From Actinomycetes bacterium (GTDB lineage: Bacteria; Actinomycetota; Acidimicrobiia; Acidimicrobiales; JAKAOS01): a stretch of DNA of 34,954 nt. Of this stretch, positions 1-7,960 are shown piece by piece. The first letter of the stretch is position 1. The number at the start of each line of letters is the position of its first letter. The position numbers and the translations under genes are program-made. A model generated the notes under the pieces. It searched no databases. It saw only the letters and a program-made list of their open reading frames with translations, and was not told the origin of the DNA. Location of the stretch: the NCBI GenBank assembly GCA_021795215.1, contig JAJYPS010000017.1:1-34954 (forward strand). The letters are read 5' to 3'.

Positions 1-2
1 CC

Positions 3-2021
3 AGCGCGGACGCGGTGTCGCTCGGGCTGCTGTTCGAGCGGTTCCTGTCGCCTGCCCGTGACGGTCCTCCGGACATCGACGTGGACATAGAGAGCGGGCG
101 GCGGGAGGAGGTGATCGGCTACGTGTACGACCGGTACGGCCGCCACCACGCCGCCCAGGTTGCCAACGTGATCACCTATCGCCCCCGGTCGGCGGTCCGG
201 GACGCCGCCAGGGCACTGGGTTACCCGGCCGGGACAGCCGATGTCTGGTCCAGGCAGCTGGAGCGGCACCAGCCGGTGGCTTCGGCCGCTGCCGAAGTCG
301 AACCTTCCGGCGGTCCGGTGCACGACATCCCCCCGGCAGTGGTGTCGTTGGCTTCGGAGCTGGAGGGGTTCCCCCGCCACTTGGGCGTCCACTCGGGGGG
401 GATGGTGATCTGCGACCGTCCTGTCTCGGACGTCTGCCCGGTCGAGTGGGCGACGGCGCCGGGGCGCACCGTGCTGCAGTGGGACAAGGACGACTGCGCG
501 ACGGTCGGCCTGGTCAAGTTCGACCTGCTGGGCTTGGGGATGCTGGAGGCACTGCACCGGAGCATCGACCTGGTCGCGTCCTACCACGGGGTGGAAGTGG
601 ACCTGGCCTGCTTGGAACAGGAGCCGGAGGTGTACGACATGCTGTGCCGAGCCGATACGGTCGGGGTGTTCCAGGTGGAGAGCCGGGCTCAGATGGCGAC
701 GTTGCCCCGCCTCCGACCGAGGAGCTTCTACGACTTGGTGGTGGGGGTGGCGCTGATACGGCCGGGCCCCATCCAGGGAGGTTCGGTTCACCCCTACCTG
801 GCCCGCCGCAACGGAACCGAGCCGGTGACCTACCTTCACCCGCTGCTGGAGCCCTGTCTGCGGAAGACCCTGGGCGTGCCGCTGTTCCAGGAGCAGCTGA
901 TGCAGATGGCGATAGACGCTGCCGGCTTCACCGCTCCCGAGGCGGACAGGCTGCGCCAGGCGATGAGCTCCAAGCGGTCGTCCCGACGGATGGACGAGCT
1001 GCGGGGTCGCCTCTACCAGGGTATGGCCGACCGTGGGATCACGGGGGAGGTTGCCGACCGGATCTTCGCCAAGATGTCGGCGTTCGCCAACTTCGGCTTT
1101 CCCGAGAGCCACTCGGTGTCGTTCGCCTACCTGGTGTACGCCAGCGCCTGGTTCAAGCTGCACTACCCAGCCGCCTTCACGGCGGCACTGCTGAACTCCC
1201 AGCCGATGGGGTTCTGGCATCCCCGGACGCTGGTGGCGGACGCCCGCCGACGAGGGGTGGAGGTGCGGAGGGCCGACGTGAACGCCAGCGAGGTGGGCGC
1301 CTCGCTGGAGCCGGCGGCCGATCCACCTCGGCCGGCTGTACGCCTGGGACTGGGCTCGGTCAGGACTATGAGCGACCGGTCGGCGCGAAGGGTCGTGTCG
1401 AACGCGCCGTACCGGGACATGGAGGATCTGGCTCGTCGCAGTGGGCTGGACGTGGATCAGTTGGAGGCGCTGGCTACGGCTGGTGCGACCGGATCGTTGA
1501 ATGGTGGCGACCGCAGGGGCGCACTGTGGGCTGCGGGGGCGGTGGCCAACTCCGCCGGGCGCCTGGCGGGCATGGCGTTGGGAGCGGACCCGCCTCCACT
1601 TCCGCTCATGAGCCGTACCGAGCAGGTGGTCGCCGACCTGTGGGCGACCGGCGTGTCCGTCGACACCTCACTGACCGAGCTGGCCCGGCCGTACTTGAGC
1701 CGACTGGGGGTGATCCCGGCCGACCGGCTTTCGTCGCTGGCCCATCTGACCCGGGTCGCAGTAGCCGGCGTGGTGACCCACCGCCAACGTCCCGAGACCG
1801 CCAGGGGAATGACGTTCGTCAACTTGGAGGACGAGACGGGACTGGTGAACGTGGTCTGCTCGAAAGGCGTGTGGGCCCGCTACCGGCGGGTGGCCCAGTC
1901 GGCTCCGGCGATGGTGGTGAGGGGAAGGCTGGAGTCGGTGGAGGGGGTGGTCAACGTGGTCGCCGAGCGGATCGAGCACCTGGAGCTGGCGGCGGTCACC
2001 CGTTCGCGGGACTTCAGCTGA
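3..2021 (+). CDS. dnaE2: Error-prone DNA polymerase DnaE2 (5' partial)
   Basis: This is a C-family DNA polymerase alpha subunit of the error-prone DnaE2 type, which works in SOS mutagenesis and translesion synthesis with ImuA/ImuB. The frame is open to the window edge, so the PHP domain and the first part of the polymerase core lie upstream, and the ATG/GTG inside the window is not the true start. Visible parts are the palm motif PDIDVDIES with two metal-binding aspartates, a third acidic site in VKFDLLGLGML, the fingers and helix-hairpin-helix regions (FANFGFPESHS), and a C-terminal OB-fold (GMTFVNLEDETGLVNVV). The extreme C-terminus, SRDFS, matches the SRDF ending usual in DnaE2 and absent from replicative DnaE1. 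It converges on an SRAP protein, another DNA-damage factor. No LexA box can be judged because the promoter is outside the window. Confidence 0.93.
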   Translation, partial: SADAVSLGLLFERFLSPARDGPPDIDVDIESGRREEVIGYVYDRYGRHHAAQVANVITYRPRSAVRDAARALGYPAGTADVWSRQLERHQPVASAAAEVEPSGGPVHDIPPAVVSLASELEGFPRHLGVHSGGMVICDRPVSDVCPVEWATAPGRTVLQWDKDDCATVGLVKFDLLGLGMLEALHRSIDLVASYHGVEVDLACLEQEPEVYDMLCRADTVGVFQVESRAQMATLPRLRPRSFYDLVVGVALIRPGPIQGGSVHPYLARRNGTEPVTYLHPLLEPCLRKTLGVPLFQEQLMQMAIDAAGFTAPEADRLRQAMSSKRSSRRMDELRGRLYQGMADRGITGEVADRIFAKMSAFANFGFPESHSVSFAYLVYASAWFKLHYPAAFTAALLNSQPMGFWHPRTLVADARRRGVEVRRADVNASEVGASLEPAADPPRPAVRLGLGSVRTMSDRSARRVVSNAPYRDMEDLARRSGLDVDQLEALATAGATGSLNGGDRRGALWAAGAVANSAGRLAGMALGADPPPLPLMSRTEQVVADLWATGVSVDTSLTELARPYLSRLGVIPADRLSSLAHLTRVAVAGVVTHRQRPETARGMTFVNLEDETGLVNVVCSKGVWARYRRVAQSAPAMVVRGRLESVEGVVNVVAERIEHLELAAVTRSRDFS

Positions 2022-2042
2022 CGACCGCCGCATTCGGTACTC

Positions 2043-2127
2043 GGCACGTCGCCAGGTCCGGCACATCGACGGGCTCGGCACATCGGCAGGTCCGGCAAAT
2101 GGGCAGGTCCGACACATCGGCAGGTCC
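2043..2127. repeat. 17-bp tandem repeat, five copies
   Basis: Five head-to-tail 17-bp units fill the space between the convergent dnaE2 and SRAP genes. The third unit reads GGCACATCGGCAGGTCC, and the others differ from it at one to four positions. The period is not a multiple of three and there is no gene here, so this is a non-coding minisatellite-like array. It has no uridine tract, so a terminator role is not evident. Confidence 0.85.
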
Positions 2128-2177
2128 GGCAGCCACCGCTGCCCGACATCCGAAGCCGGGCCGACGCCCGAGCGCTC

Positions 2178-3020
2178 TCAGAACGGCAGGACGGGCGGGA
2201 CCGCTCCAGCAGACGTCTCGCCGACGGGTTCGATCAGATCCGGACCGTCATTGGCGGGACTGTTGACCCGGCTGCCGACCTCCTGCAGGACCAGCAGGCA
2301 GGGGGCCGGAGGGGCCAGCAGTTGCGCTGCCTCCGTCTCGTTCAGCGGGCCGGGACCAAGCCAACGGTTCCACATTTCCGGGGGCAGCACGAGCGGCATC
2401 CTGTCGTGCACCTGGTCCAGGTCCGAGCTTGCGGCCGTGGTGACGATGGTGCAGCTGTACAACGGCTTTTCCTCCGCGTCGTGCCACACCTCCCAGAGGC
2501 CTGCCAGGGCCAGGGGCGAGCCGTCGGCACTGTGCACGTAGAAGGGCTGCCGCGCACCCCCCCTTGTGCCGCTCCTCGATCTTGTTGCCCCGGACCTGGT
2601 CTCCCGGGAGCCGGTTTGCAGGGGGGCCGTTCGGCCGCCAGATCCGGCATGGCCTGCAGGGCCAGTTCGATCGGCGCCACCGGCTTTGCGCCATTCGTAG
2701 AAGCCGCTGGCGGGGATCAGGCAGCGGCGGCTCGCGAACGCCCTGCGGAAAGCGCGGCTGGTCCCGAGCGTTTCCGCTCTGGCGTTGATCATCCGGTTGC
2801 CGACGGACGGGTCGGGAGCCCAGGAGGGAACCAGACCCCAGCGGGGCGCCCACAGCCTACGCTCCTGGCCGTCCCGCCCGGAACTGACCACCAGCACCGG
2901 CTGGGTGGGCGCCACGTTCCACCGAGGACCTTCCCTGTCGACCCCAGGACCGACCTGGTCCACGGAGAACCTGGCAACCAGGTCCTCCACCGGTTCGTGA
3001 AGAGCGAATCTGCCGCACAC
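2178..3020 (-). CDS. SRAP/HMCES-family abasic-site protein (YedK-like)
   Basis: SRAP proteins form a thiazolidine crosslink with abasic sites in single-stranded DNA through an N-terminal cysteine. The start is fixed by this chemistry: GTG at 3020 gives MCGRFALHE, which places Cys2 directly after the initiator. Other family residues are present: Asn and the substrate loop in WNVAPTQPV, the arginine-rich INARAET motif, the glutamate of ASGFYEW, and the histidine of QVHDRMPLVL. At 280 residues it is longer than the usual 220-250. The excess is a low-complexity insertion of about 45 residues after FYEWRKAGG (about residues 115-160), rich in Gly, Arg, Ser and Thr. Convergence with dnaE2 suggests a damage-response neighbourhood. 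The assignment of family is firm; SOS control is inference. Confidence 0.93.
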   Translation of the reverse strand: MCGRFALHEPVEDLVARFSVDQVGPGVDREGPRWNVAPTQPVLVVSSGRDGQERRLWAPRWGLVPSWAPDPSVGNRMINARAETLGTSRAFRRAFASRRCLIPASGFYEWRKAGGADRTGPAGHAGSGGRTAPLQTGSRETRSGATRSRSGTRGGARQPFYVHSADGSPLALAGLWEVWHDAEEKPLYSCTIVTTAASSDLDQVHDRMPLVLPPEMWNRWLGPGPLNETEAAQLLAPPAPCLLVLQEVGSRVNSPANDGPDLIEPVGETSAGAVPPVLPF

Positions 3021-3074
3021 GGCTCCAGCATGGCACTCCGGGGCGGGTCCCAGACGCCACGGTCGGACGGCCGA

Positions 3075-3428
3075 CTATCCGGCTCTCTCGTGGTCCATCA
3101 GCTCCAGGAGCTTCTGTGCCGCCTCGGCGACCTCGGGATGGTCGTTCTGCACCGCACGCTGCTTGGCATGTACAAGCGCTGCTCGGTTGACCTTCGAGAA
3201 GTCCCCGTAAGGGAAGCGGTAGCGGGCCTTGGTCCGCTCCGAGGCGTCGGAGTCGACGGCAAGGTGCCATTCGCCGAAGCCTTCGTATCCGTGCCGTTTC
3301 ACTTCGTCGTTCGCCTGCGCCGCGGACGGCGCTGCGTCCGACCATTCGGTGCAGTCGTCGTACGCCCCGTCTCTTATGAGCTTCTTCGCCTTGGCCACGC
3401 CAGCATCGTGAACCCGGTATCTGGTCAT
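3075..3428 (-). CDS. Conserved actinobacterial small protein, unknown function
   Basis: This encodes 117 residues starting MTRYRVHDAGVAKAKKLI. The ATG at 3428 is chosen over the much longer upstream frame because homologous actinobacterial proteins, as I remember them, begin with this M-T-x-Y-R-x-H-D-A-G-V sequence, and a GAAGGTG Shine-Dalgarno lies just upstream. The pattern is charged, with conserved-looking GEWHLAVD, TKARYRFPYGDF and HRERAG-like helices. There is no membrane segment or cysteine pair. The family is common in actinobacteria but I know of no assigned function or reaction. It sits between the SRAP gene (about 54 bases downstream) and ctaA (about 74 bases upstream), on the same strand as both. 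Confidence 0.8.
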   Translation of the reverse strand: MTRYRVHDAGVAKAKKLIRDGAYDDCTEWSDAAPSAAQANDEVKRHGYEGFGEWHLAVDSDASERTKARYRFPYGDFSKVNRAALVHAKQRAVQNDHPEVAEAAQKLLELMDHERAG

Positions 3429-3502
3429 GGCACCTTCGTACCCGGCACGTGCCGGTCCGCGAACAGCAGGCACTTGCAGGCACTTGCCGCCGGTATGGGG
3501 AC

Positions 3503-4621
3503 CTATCCGTCCGACGCGGCTCCGCCGAGGGCAGCGCCGGCGGGGTGGCCGTTGGTTGCATCGCACGAGAGGGACTCGTGTCGAGTCCAGTCGGACCGTT
3601 CGGCGGGAAGCTGGCCCCAGTTCGCCTGCGCCGCAAGAGCCACCGCAGACACCCACAGCGCGGCGGCGAGAGCCAGATGGAGATCTTGAAGGACTGCCGG
3701 GGCGCCGAGGATGGCGACCTCGGCACCTGCCAAAAGCTGCAGACCAGCCAAGCTCATCACGGCAACCGGCAGCAGCTTGGACCAGCCGCGCAGCAGCGCC
3801 TTGGTGGCACCGCCGACGACTAGTGCCACTGCCACGGCGGCCAGTGACCTGTGAAGCAGGTGGGGAGTCAGCACTGCCACAGTCGACCCCGAAGGGCACG
3901 TTGGCAGAGATCGGCACTTGGCGGCCACTCCCGAGTCCACGACGAACCCACCGGCCGCCACGGTGGCAAGGAGCGCAGACACCGCCCAGTTCTCGATCTT
4001 GTGCCCGGTCCGCCGGGGCAGCCCTTCGCCCCGGGAGCTACCGGTGGGCGCTCGACCGATCGACGTCAGCACGGTCGCGACGGCGGTCACCACGCCGAGC
4101 AGGGTGAACGCAGCGACCAAGTGCACGCCGACCGTAACAGGAGCGTTGTGGGCGAAGACGGTGATGGCCCCCAACACGACTTGCACTCCGACGAGAACCA
4201 CCGACCACCGGGTCAGCTTGCGGAGAGCGAGGTAGGGCTTCGGCTGGGGTCGCCTCCCAGCACGGTGGCTCCTGCTTCTCCCGCCCAGCCGTTCGACGCC
4301 GACTGCAGTCACAGCTATCCCGATGGTCACGACGCTCGCCAGGTACCGGTGGGACTGTTCCAGTATTGCGTGGAACCGGTCGACGTAACCGAGGTGCCCG
4401 TAGCAGAGAGGCCAGCTGGGACAGCCCATTCCGGACTTGGTCACTCGCACGGTCGAGCCGAGCACGACGAGCAGGTAAGTCAGCGCCGCAGTCCCTACTG
4501 CCACCGACCGCAGGATGGTGGTTCCGGGTACCTTGCGGTCCAAGTCGTCCGTAGGGTGCCGTGGATGCGAGCCACCATGTCCGCCCGGCAGGGCTCCCCA
4601 GCTTCCTTTCGTATATTGCAC
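3503..4621 (-). CDS. ctaA: Heme A synthase (CtaA/Cox15)
   Basis: CtaA is a membrane enzyme that oxidises the C8 methyl of heme O to a formyl group, giving heme A for aa3-type cytochrome oxidase. The Bacillus-type signature is clear. The first extracytoplasmic loop carries a cysteine pair in GMGCPSWPLCYG, followed by the Glu-x-x-His pair in LEQSHRYLA. Further heme-ligand histidines are in AHNAPVTVGVH, LLHRSLAAV and LQDLHLALA. A second cysteine pair, KCRSLPTC, lies in the later loop. About eight hydrophobic segments fit the family. The GTG at 4621 gives a 372-residue protein; a TTG at 4543 (LDRKVPGTT) could be the true start because the first 26 residues are polar and glycine-rich. The upstream 190 bases are unusually AT-rich and probably hold the promoter. 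No ctaB or oxidase subunit genes are in the window. Confidence 0.93.
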   Translation of the reverse strand: MQYTKGSWGALPGGHGGSHPRHPTDDLDRKVPGTTILRSVAVGTAALTYLLVVLGSTVRVTKSGMGCPSWPLCYGHLGYVDRFHAILEQSHRYLASVVTIGIAVTAVGVERLGGRSRSHRAGRRPQPKPYLALRKLTRWSVVLVGVQVVLGAITVFAHNAPVTVGVHLVAAFTLLGVVTAVATVLTSIGRAPTGSSRGEGLPRRTGHKIENWAVSALLATVAAGGFVVDSGVAAKCRSLPTCPSGSTVAVLTPHLLHRSLAAVAVALVVGGATKALLRGWSKLLPVAVMSLAGLQLLAGAEVAILGAPAVLQDLHLALAAALWVSAVALAAQANWGQLPAERSDWTRHESLSCDATNGHPAGAALGGAASDG

Positions 4622-4814
4622 GGGTAAAACTGTAGTAGACCACTCAACGATAGGAAAGTCAGAAGGCTCGATCTACCGACGCCGCCCTCCGGGTGCTCGA
4701 TCTGTCATGCCCGTTCAGCTGCCATCTCGGCTGCCATCTCGGCGAGCAGCACGGACTGGACCTCGCACCGTCGCTCGTCCTCCGTCGTCCGGCCCGCCTA
4801 CTCGCTCGATGGAT

Positions 4815-5522
4815 TCACCATGCCGATGCTCCGATAGCCGTGACTACTGCACTGTCGATGTTCACGACTGCCACGTAGGACCTTGCCGTTCCTATGCGGA
4901 ATCCGGGCATGTCGGGCGCGGGCGTGCTCGTAGGGCCCGGAATACTGACCGTAACGAGCGCAGCCGTCTTGTCAAGTGGATCGGACGTGACAAACATCGC
5001 CGTGCTCTCGCCAGCAATTGCTCCCGAAGACGTAGCGCTCGGCGGGATCATCCCGTGGCTGGCGAGAGCAGTCAGGGCAGCAATGCCCAGTCGGTGAGCC
5101 AGAGGGTTGTTGCTGAGGTCGGCCAGGCACGTGGACAACGCATGGTTTGCCGGTGTCTGGAACACAGGACCAACTGCCTGTACCCCTCCATTTGCCTTGA
5201 TCTGCGACTCGACGAGATTCGGCGCAAGCGTACGATCGGCGCCGAAGATAGATAGGTGCAGTGGACCGCTGATCGTGGTGAGAAGCTTACCTCCTGTGGG
5301 ATGGCTGGACGGGGACACCGAGGCCATATATCCGATTGGCGGCTCAGCCCAGTGAGGGCATCCCTTTATATTGGTGGTCTTTATTCCGGGAAAATATTCC
5401 TTCGGCGCTGGTCCTGCAACCAAGGTTAGGTATCCCGCCACAATCGCGACTGATGCAAGGCCCCCAGCGAAAAAGGTATTTCGGTAATAGTGCTTTCGGG
5501 CGCCCTTTCGATGGAACTCCAC
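4815..5522 (-). CDS. Membrane-anchored extracytoplasmic protein, unknown function
   Basis: The GTG at 5522 is preferred because it follows a strong GGGAGGGGG ribosome site by 7-8 bases. It gives about 235 residues: VEFHRKGARKHYYRN, then one hydrophobic segment (FFAGGLASVAIVAGYLTLV) and a soluble remainder, a typical N-in signal anchor. An ATG at 5573 is an alternative start. The soluble part contains KGCPHWAEPPIGYMAS and a second cysteine in LSTCLADLSNNPLAH, so a disulfide is possible. I recognise no domain. The gene is lower in GC than its neighbours, with runs such as TTATATTGG and AAAATATTCC on the plus strand. Its position beside tRNA-Val and this composition suggest an acquired gene, but that is inference. 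Confidence 0.7.
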   Translation of the reverse strand: MEFHRKGARKHYYRNTFFAGGLASVAIVAGYLTLVAGPAPKEYFPGIKTTNIKGCPHWAEPPIGYMASVSPSSHPTGGKLLTTISGPLHLSIFGADRTLAPNLVESQIKANGGVQAVGPVFQTPANHALSTCLADLSNNPLAHRLGIAALTALASHGMIPPSATSSGAIAGESTAMFVTSDPLDKTAALVTVSIPGPTSTPAPDMPGFRIGTARSYVAVVNIDSAVVTAIGASAW

Positions 5523-5742
5523 TGTCAGGCCCCCTCCCAAGTACGCACTTGAGACTTTACCTCTCGTGATCATATACAGCCGAGAACATCCGTCAAGGGG
5601 CACATTTGCCTCCTGACCAATGAAGCCGTGGCTTGCGGCCACACGAAGGCGTAGGGACCGGTCCCAGGGCTCGCCAGAGCTGATCGTTTCAGTCTCTGGC
5701 GTGACAGGCGACCGTGGACCGGCTCGCACAATGGAATCTCGG

Positions 5743-5815
5743 TGGGCCGTGAGGGACTCGAACCCCCGACCCCTTGCGCGTCATGCAAGTGCGCTGCCAT
5801 CTGCGCCAACGGCCC
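5743..5815 (-). tRNA. tRNA-Val (anticodon GAC)
   Basis: A complete cloverleaf can be folded on the minus strand. The acceptor stem GGGCCGT pairs fully with ACGGCCC. The D arm is GCGC/GCGC. The anticodon stem CTTGC/GCAAG closes the seven-base loop ATGACGC, giving anticodon GAC (valine). The T arm has the TTCGAGT loop. The discriminator is A, and the next bases are CCG, so the 3' CCA is not encoded. The 3' end of the lysR reading frame overlaps its 5' half. Confidence 0.93.
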
Positions 5816-6779
5816 GACGGGTACGCAGCTTAGCACTTTGGTCGTTGCCGGCCCCTGCACCGGCGTCTGCCCGTACCGGGTTCAGTCCCTCGGGAAGCCG
5901 GGACCCCGGAGCTGTGACCTCGCGGAGGATGTCGAGCACGGCACGGGCAGGAGCAGTCGGGCGTCCACGCAGTCGAGTCGTTATGCCGACCTGCCGTCTG
6001 GGCATCTCGCCGACGTGCACCAGGCTCCACGAGTTGCGCATGTACTCCGGCACGGCGGTGGCCGGCAGGATCGCAGGCCCGTGGCCGTCGAACGTCAACG
6101 AAGCGAGCAGCCTGGTGCCGTCCACCTCCGCTCGCCGGAAGAGCACCACGCCGGCCTCGGCGGCCGCGTGGTCTATCTCTGCCCGGAAGGCGGTCCCGGG
6201 AAGGGGCAGAAGCATGGGCAGGGACTCCACGTCTCTCAGGCTCACCTCTTTGCGCTCGGCTATGGGATCGGACGAGGGAACGACGAGAACCAGGTCCTCG
6301 TCGAAGAGGGCTTCGAAGACGAGGTCGTGCGCGTCGTGAGGGCGCGTGCCGACGGCCAGGTCGACGGCCCCGCTCATAAGCGAGGCGTCGTGCGCCCCGG
6401 ACGTGCCCTCGATGATCTCCAGACGCAGCGCCGGGTGTCGTTCGGCGCTGAGAGCCAGCAGTGGTGGTACTAGCCATCGGGCGGTGGTGCCGATCATTCC
6501 GACGCGGGCGGTTCCGATGACCTCGTGGCGGAGAGCGGCCAGGTCCGAGGCGATGGCTTCCAGCTCCATCTCGACCCGGGTGGCGCGGGACACCACCGCC
6601 TTGCCCTGCTCGGTCAGCTGGCCCGTCGCCCGGTCCACCAACACGGCCTGGAGCTCGTTCTCCAACCGCGCCACATGGGCGGAGACGTTGGACTGCACGG
6701 TGTGGAGCACGTCGGCCGCCGCCGAGAAGCTCCCGTACCGGCCGACGGCGCTGAGGGCTCTCAACTGGTGCAAGTTCAT
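5781..6779 (-). CDS. LysR-family transcriptional regulator
   Basis: The ATG at 6779 gives MNLHQLRALSAVGRYGSFSAAADVLHTVQSNVSAHV, a canonical LysR winged helix-turn-helix starting at residue 2. The linker helix and a type 2 periplasmic-binding-like effector domain follow (from about residue 90: IGTARVGMIGTTARWLVPPLL). Length is 332 residues. The longer upstream frame is discarded because it adds low-complexity HHANP repeats. The effector and target genes are unknown; the divergent HAD phosphatase gene is a candidate, and autoregulation is usual in the family. The C-terminal tail is odd: its last ten codons and TGA stop are read from the tRNA-Val(GAC) gene, and the stop falls in the anticodon loop region. 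The final 35 residues are low-complexity and probably not part of the fold. Confidence 0.92.
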   Translation of the reverse strand: MNLHQLRALSAVGRYGSFSAAADVLHTVQSNVSAHVARLENELQAVLVDRATGQLTEQGKAVVSRATRVEMELEAIASDLAALRHEVIGTARVGMIGTTARWLVPPLLALSAERHPALRLEIIEGTSGAHDASLMSGAVDLAVGTRPHDAHDLVFEALFDEDLVLVVPSSDPIAERKEVSLRDVESLPMLLPLPGTAFRAEIDHAAAEAGVVLFRRAEVDGTRLLASLTFDGHGPAILPATAVPEYMRNSWSLVHVGEMPRRQVGITTRLRGRPTAPARAVLDILREVTAPGSRLPEGLNPVRADAGAGAGNDQSAKLRTRRAVGADGSALA

Positions 6780-6893
6780 CACTCGAAATGATGCCAGATA
6801 TCGCTGCAGACTGTTGGACAGATGAGCCGGGCTGCTGCATACTGGTCTACGTCCGCAGGACATCGGATCCCCCCTCCGGTTCCTAGCGGTTGT

Positions 6894-6930
6894 GCGAAGG
6901 GGCCGACTTCCCCCCAGTCGGCCCCTTCGC
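6894..6930. promoter_or_regulatory. Perfect 15-bp inverted repeat (hairpin)
   Basis: GCGAAGGGGCCGACT pairs perfectly with AGTCGGCCCCTTCGC across a seven-base loop TCCCCCC. A stem of this strength must form in RNA from either strand. No T-run follows on either side, so it is not a canonical intrinsic terminator. It could be a transcription barrier between divergent genes, a regulator binding site or an RNA processing signal. Confidence 0.75.
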
Positions 6931-6960
6931 CGCGTCCGGCGGGCGATCGCGCCCTGTGCC

Positions 6961-6996
6961 GGATTCGCATGGTGCATCGGATTCGCATGGTGCATC
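6961..6996. repeat. 18-bp perfect tandem repeat, two copies
   Basis: GGATTCGCATGGTGCATC occurs twice with no spacer. In the minus-strand ORF it would encode a repeated hexapeptide, but that ORF is not supported as coding. Confidence 0.9.
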
Positions 6997-7001
6997 TGGA
7001 C

Positions 7002-7051
7002 GAGCGGGCCCTCCGTGCGGATCCTCCCGAGCGGGTCCTCCGTGGTGGATC
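7002..7051. repeat. Diverged direct repeat, about 22 bp with 27-bp offset
   Basis: GAGCGGGCCCTCCGTGCGG and GAGCGGGTCCTCCGTGGTGG are near-identical copies, each followed by ATC. They lie just upstream of the HAD phosphatase gene and may be remnants of duplication or paired regulator sites. Confidence 0.6.
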
Positions 7052-7132
7052 GGTGGGTTCGCCGGGGGCGCCTCGTACCGTGGACGCAAGGTGCACCGGA
7101 AACCTGCGCCTATTGGGTAGAAGAGCGCAGCG

Positions 7133-7903
7133 ATGACGACCGCGCCCCTGCCCACCAGCCCCACCGCTGGCCAACCTACGCCTGACTCGGACCGGAGGGG
7201 CGACCCCGGCCCCTCTTTTCCCCCCGGACGGAGACCCGGCGTGCTGTTCGACTTCGACGGGACACTGGTGGACACCAACTATCTCCATACCTTGGCCTGG
7301 TCGCAGGCCCTTGCGACGGCAGGGGAGTGGGCGCCGATGAACGCCATCCATCGACTGGTCGGCATGGGCGGCGAGCAGCTTCTGGAGGAGCTCCTGGGGC
7401 ATTCGAACGAGGTGGCTCGAAGTGCCCGGCCCGAGTTCTACAAGCGCCTGACGGACCAGGTGCGACCGTTCCCGGGAGCGGGAGAGCTTCTCCGGGCCCT
7501 GCACGACAGAGAGGTGGCGGTGGTCGTGGCGACTTCCGCCCCCGAGGCCGAGCTGACGCCCCTGCTCGACCTTCTCGCCTCCGCTGATGCGATAGATGCG
7601 ATCACCACCGCCGACGACGTGGGGGAAGCCAAGCCGTCGCCAGAGGTGTTCCTGAAGGCCTTGGAGGCGGGGTCGGTGGACCCTGCCCGAGCGCTGGTGG
7701 TAGGCGACAGCGTCTGGGACGTTCGAGCGGCGCAGGCGGCGGGGCTGGGATGTGTGGGTGTGGAGACGGGTGGCTTCAGCCGCCACGAGCTCTCGGAGGC
7801 CGGTGCCGTCGCCGTCTACCGGGACGTCCAGGAGATGGGCCGTCAGCTGTCGACGGGGCCGCTGGCACATCTGGTGGTGGCGGCCGGATGGCAGCCGCAC
7901 TGA
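7133..7903 (+). CDS. HAD-superfamily phosphatase (phosphoglycolate phosphatase/beta-PGM-like)
   Basis: This is a soluble HAD subfamily IA hydrolase that removes phosphate from a small metabolite; the substrate cannot be read from sequence. All four HAD motifs are present: motif I DFDGTLVD (about residue 40), motif II in VVVATSAPEAEL, motif III lysine in GEAKPSPEVF, and motif IV GDSVWDVRAAQAAG. A helical cap follows motif I (HTLAWSQALATAGEWAP, with MNAIHRLVGMGGEQLL). The first 35 residues are a disordered Pro/Ser/Gly tail, so translation might start later; the ATG at 7133 has a purine-rich GAAGAG upstream. It is divergent from lysR and ends about 57 bases before murT, which has its own candidate promoter. 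Confidence 0.9.
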   Translation: MTTAPLPTSPTAGQPTPDSDRRGDPGPSFPPGRRPGVLFDFDGTLVDTNYLHTLAWSQALATAGEWAPMNAIHRLVGMGGEQLLEELLGHSNEVARSARPEFYKRLTDQVRPFPGAGELLRALHDREVAVVVATSAPEAELTPLLDLLASADAIDAITTADDVGEAKPSPEVFLKALEAGSVDPARALVVGDSVWDVRAAQAAGLGCVGVETGGFSRHELSEAGAVAVYRDVQEMGRQLSTGPLAHLVVAAGWQPH

Positions 7904-7948
7904 TGCACGCCGCTGGCGGCAGTCGAAATCGACTTTGCCCGAGGCGAG

Positions 7949-7954
7949 TAGGGT
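7949..7954 (+). promoter_or_regulatory. Candidate -10 element for leaderless murT
   Basis: TAGGGT fits the TANNNT pattern and ends six bases before the GTG start at 7961, where a transcript start would be expected. No Shine-Dalgarno is visible upstream of the GTG. No good -35 is seen. Confidence 0.4.
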
Positions 7955-7960
7955 TGACCC

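Larger units (their letters stand above)
6780..7132. other. Divergent intergenic region, lysR to HAD gene
   Basis: These 353 bases hold no convincing gene. They contain the lysR promoter region near 6780-6850, a 15-bp perfect hairpin at 6894-6930, an 18-bp tandem repeat at 6961-6996, and a diverged direct repeat at 7002-7051. The small overlapping ORFs here on both strands are artefacts of the repeats. Confidence 0.7.

Noticed and set aside
446-2266. 606-residue plus-strand ORF overlapping dnaE2
   Set aside because: Gly/Arg/Pro-rich out-of-frame shadow of dnaE2 with no domain; typical of high-GC DNA.
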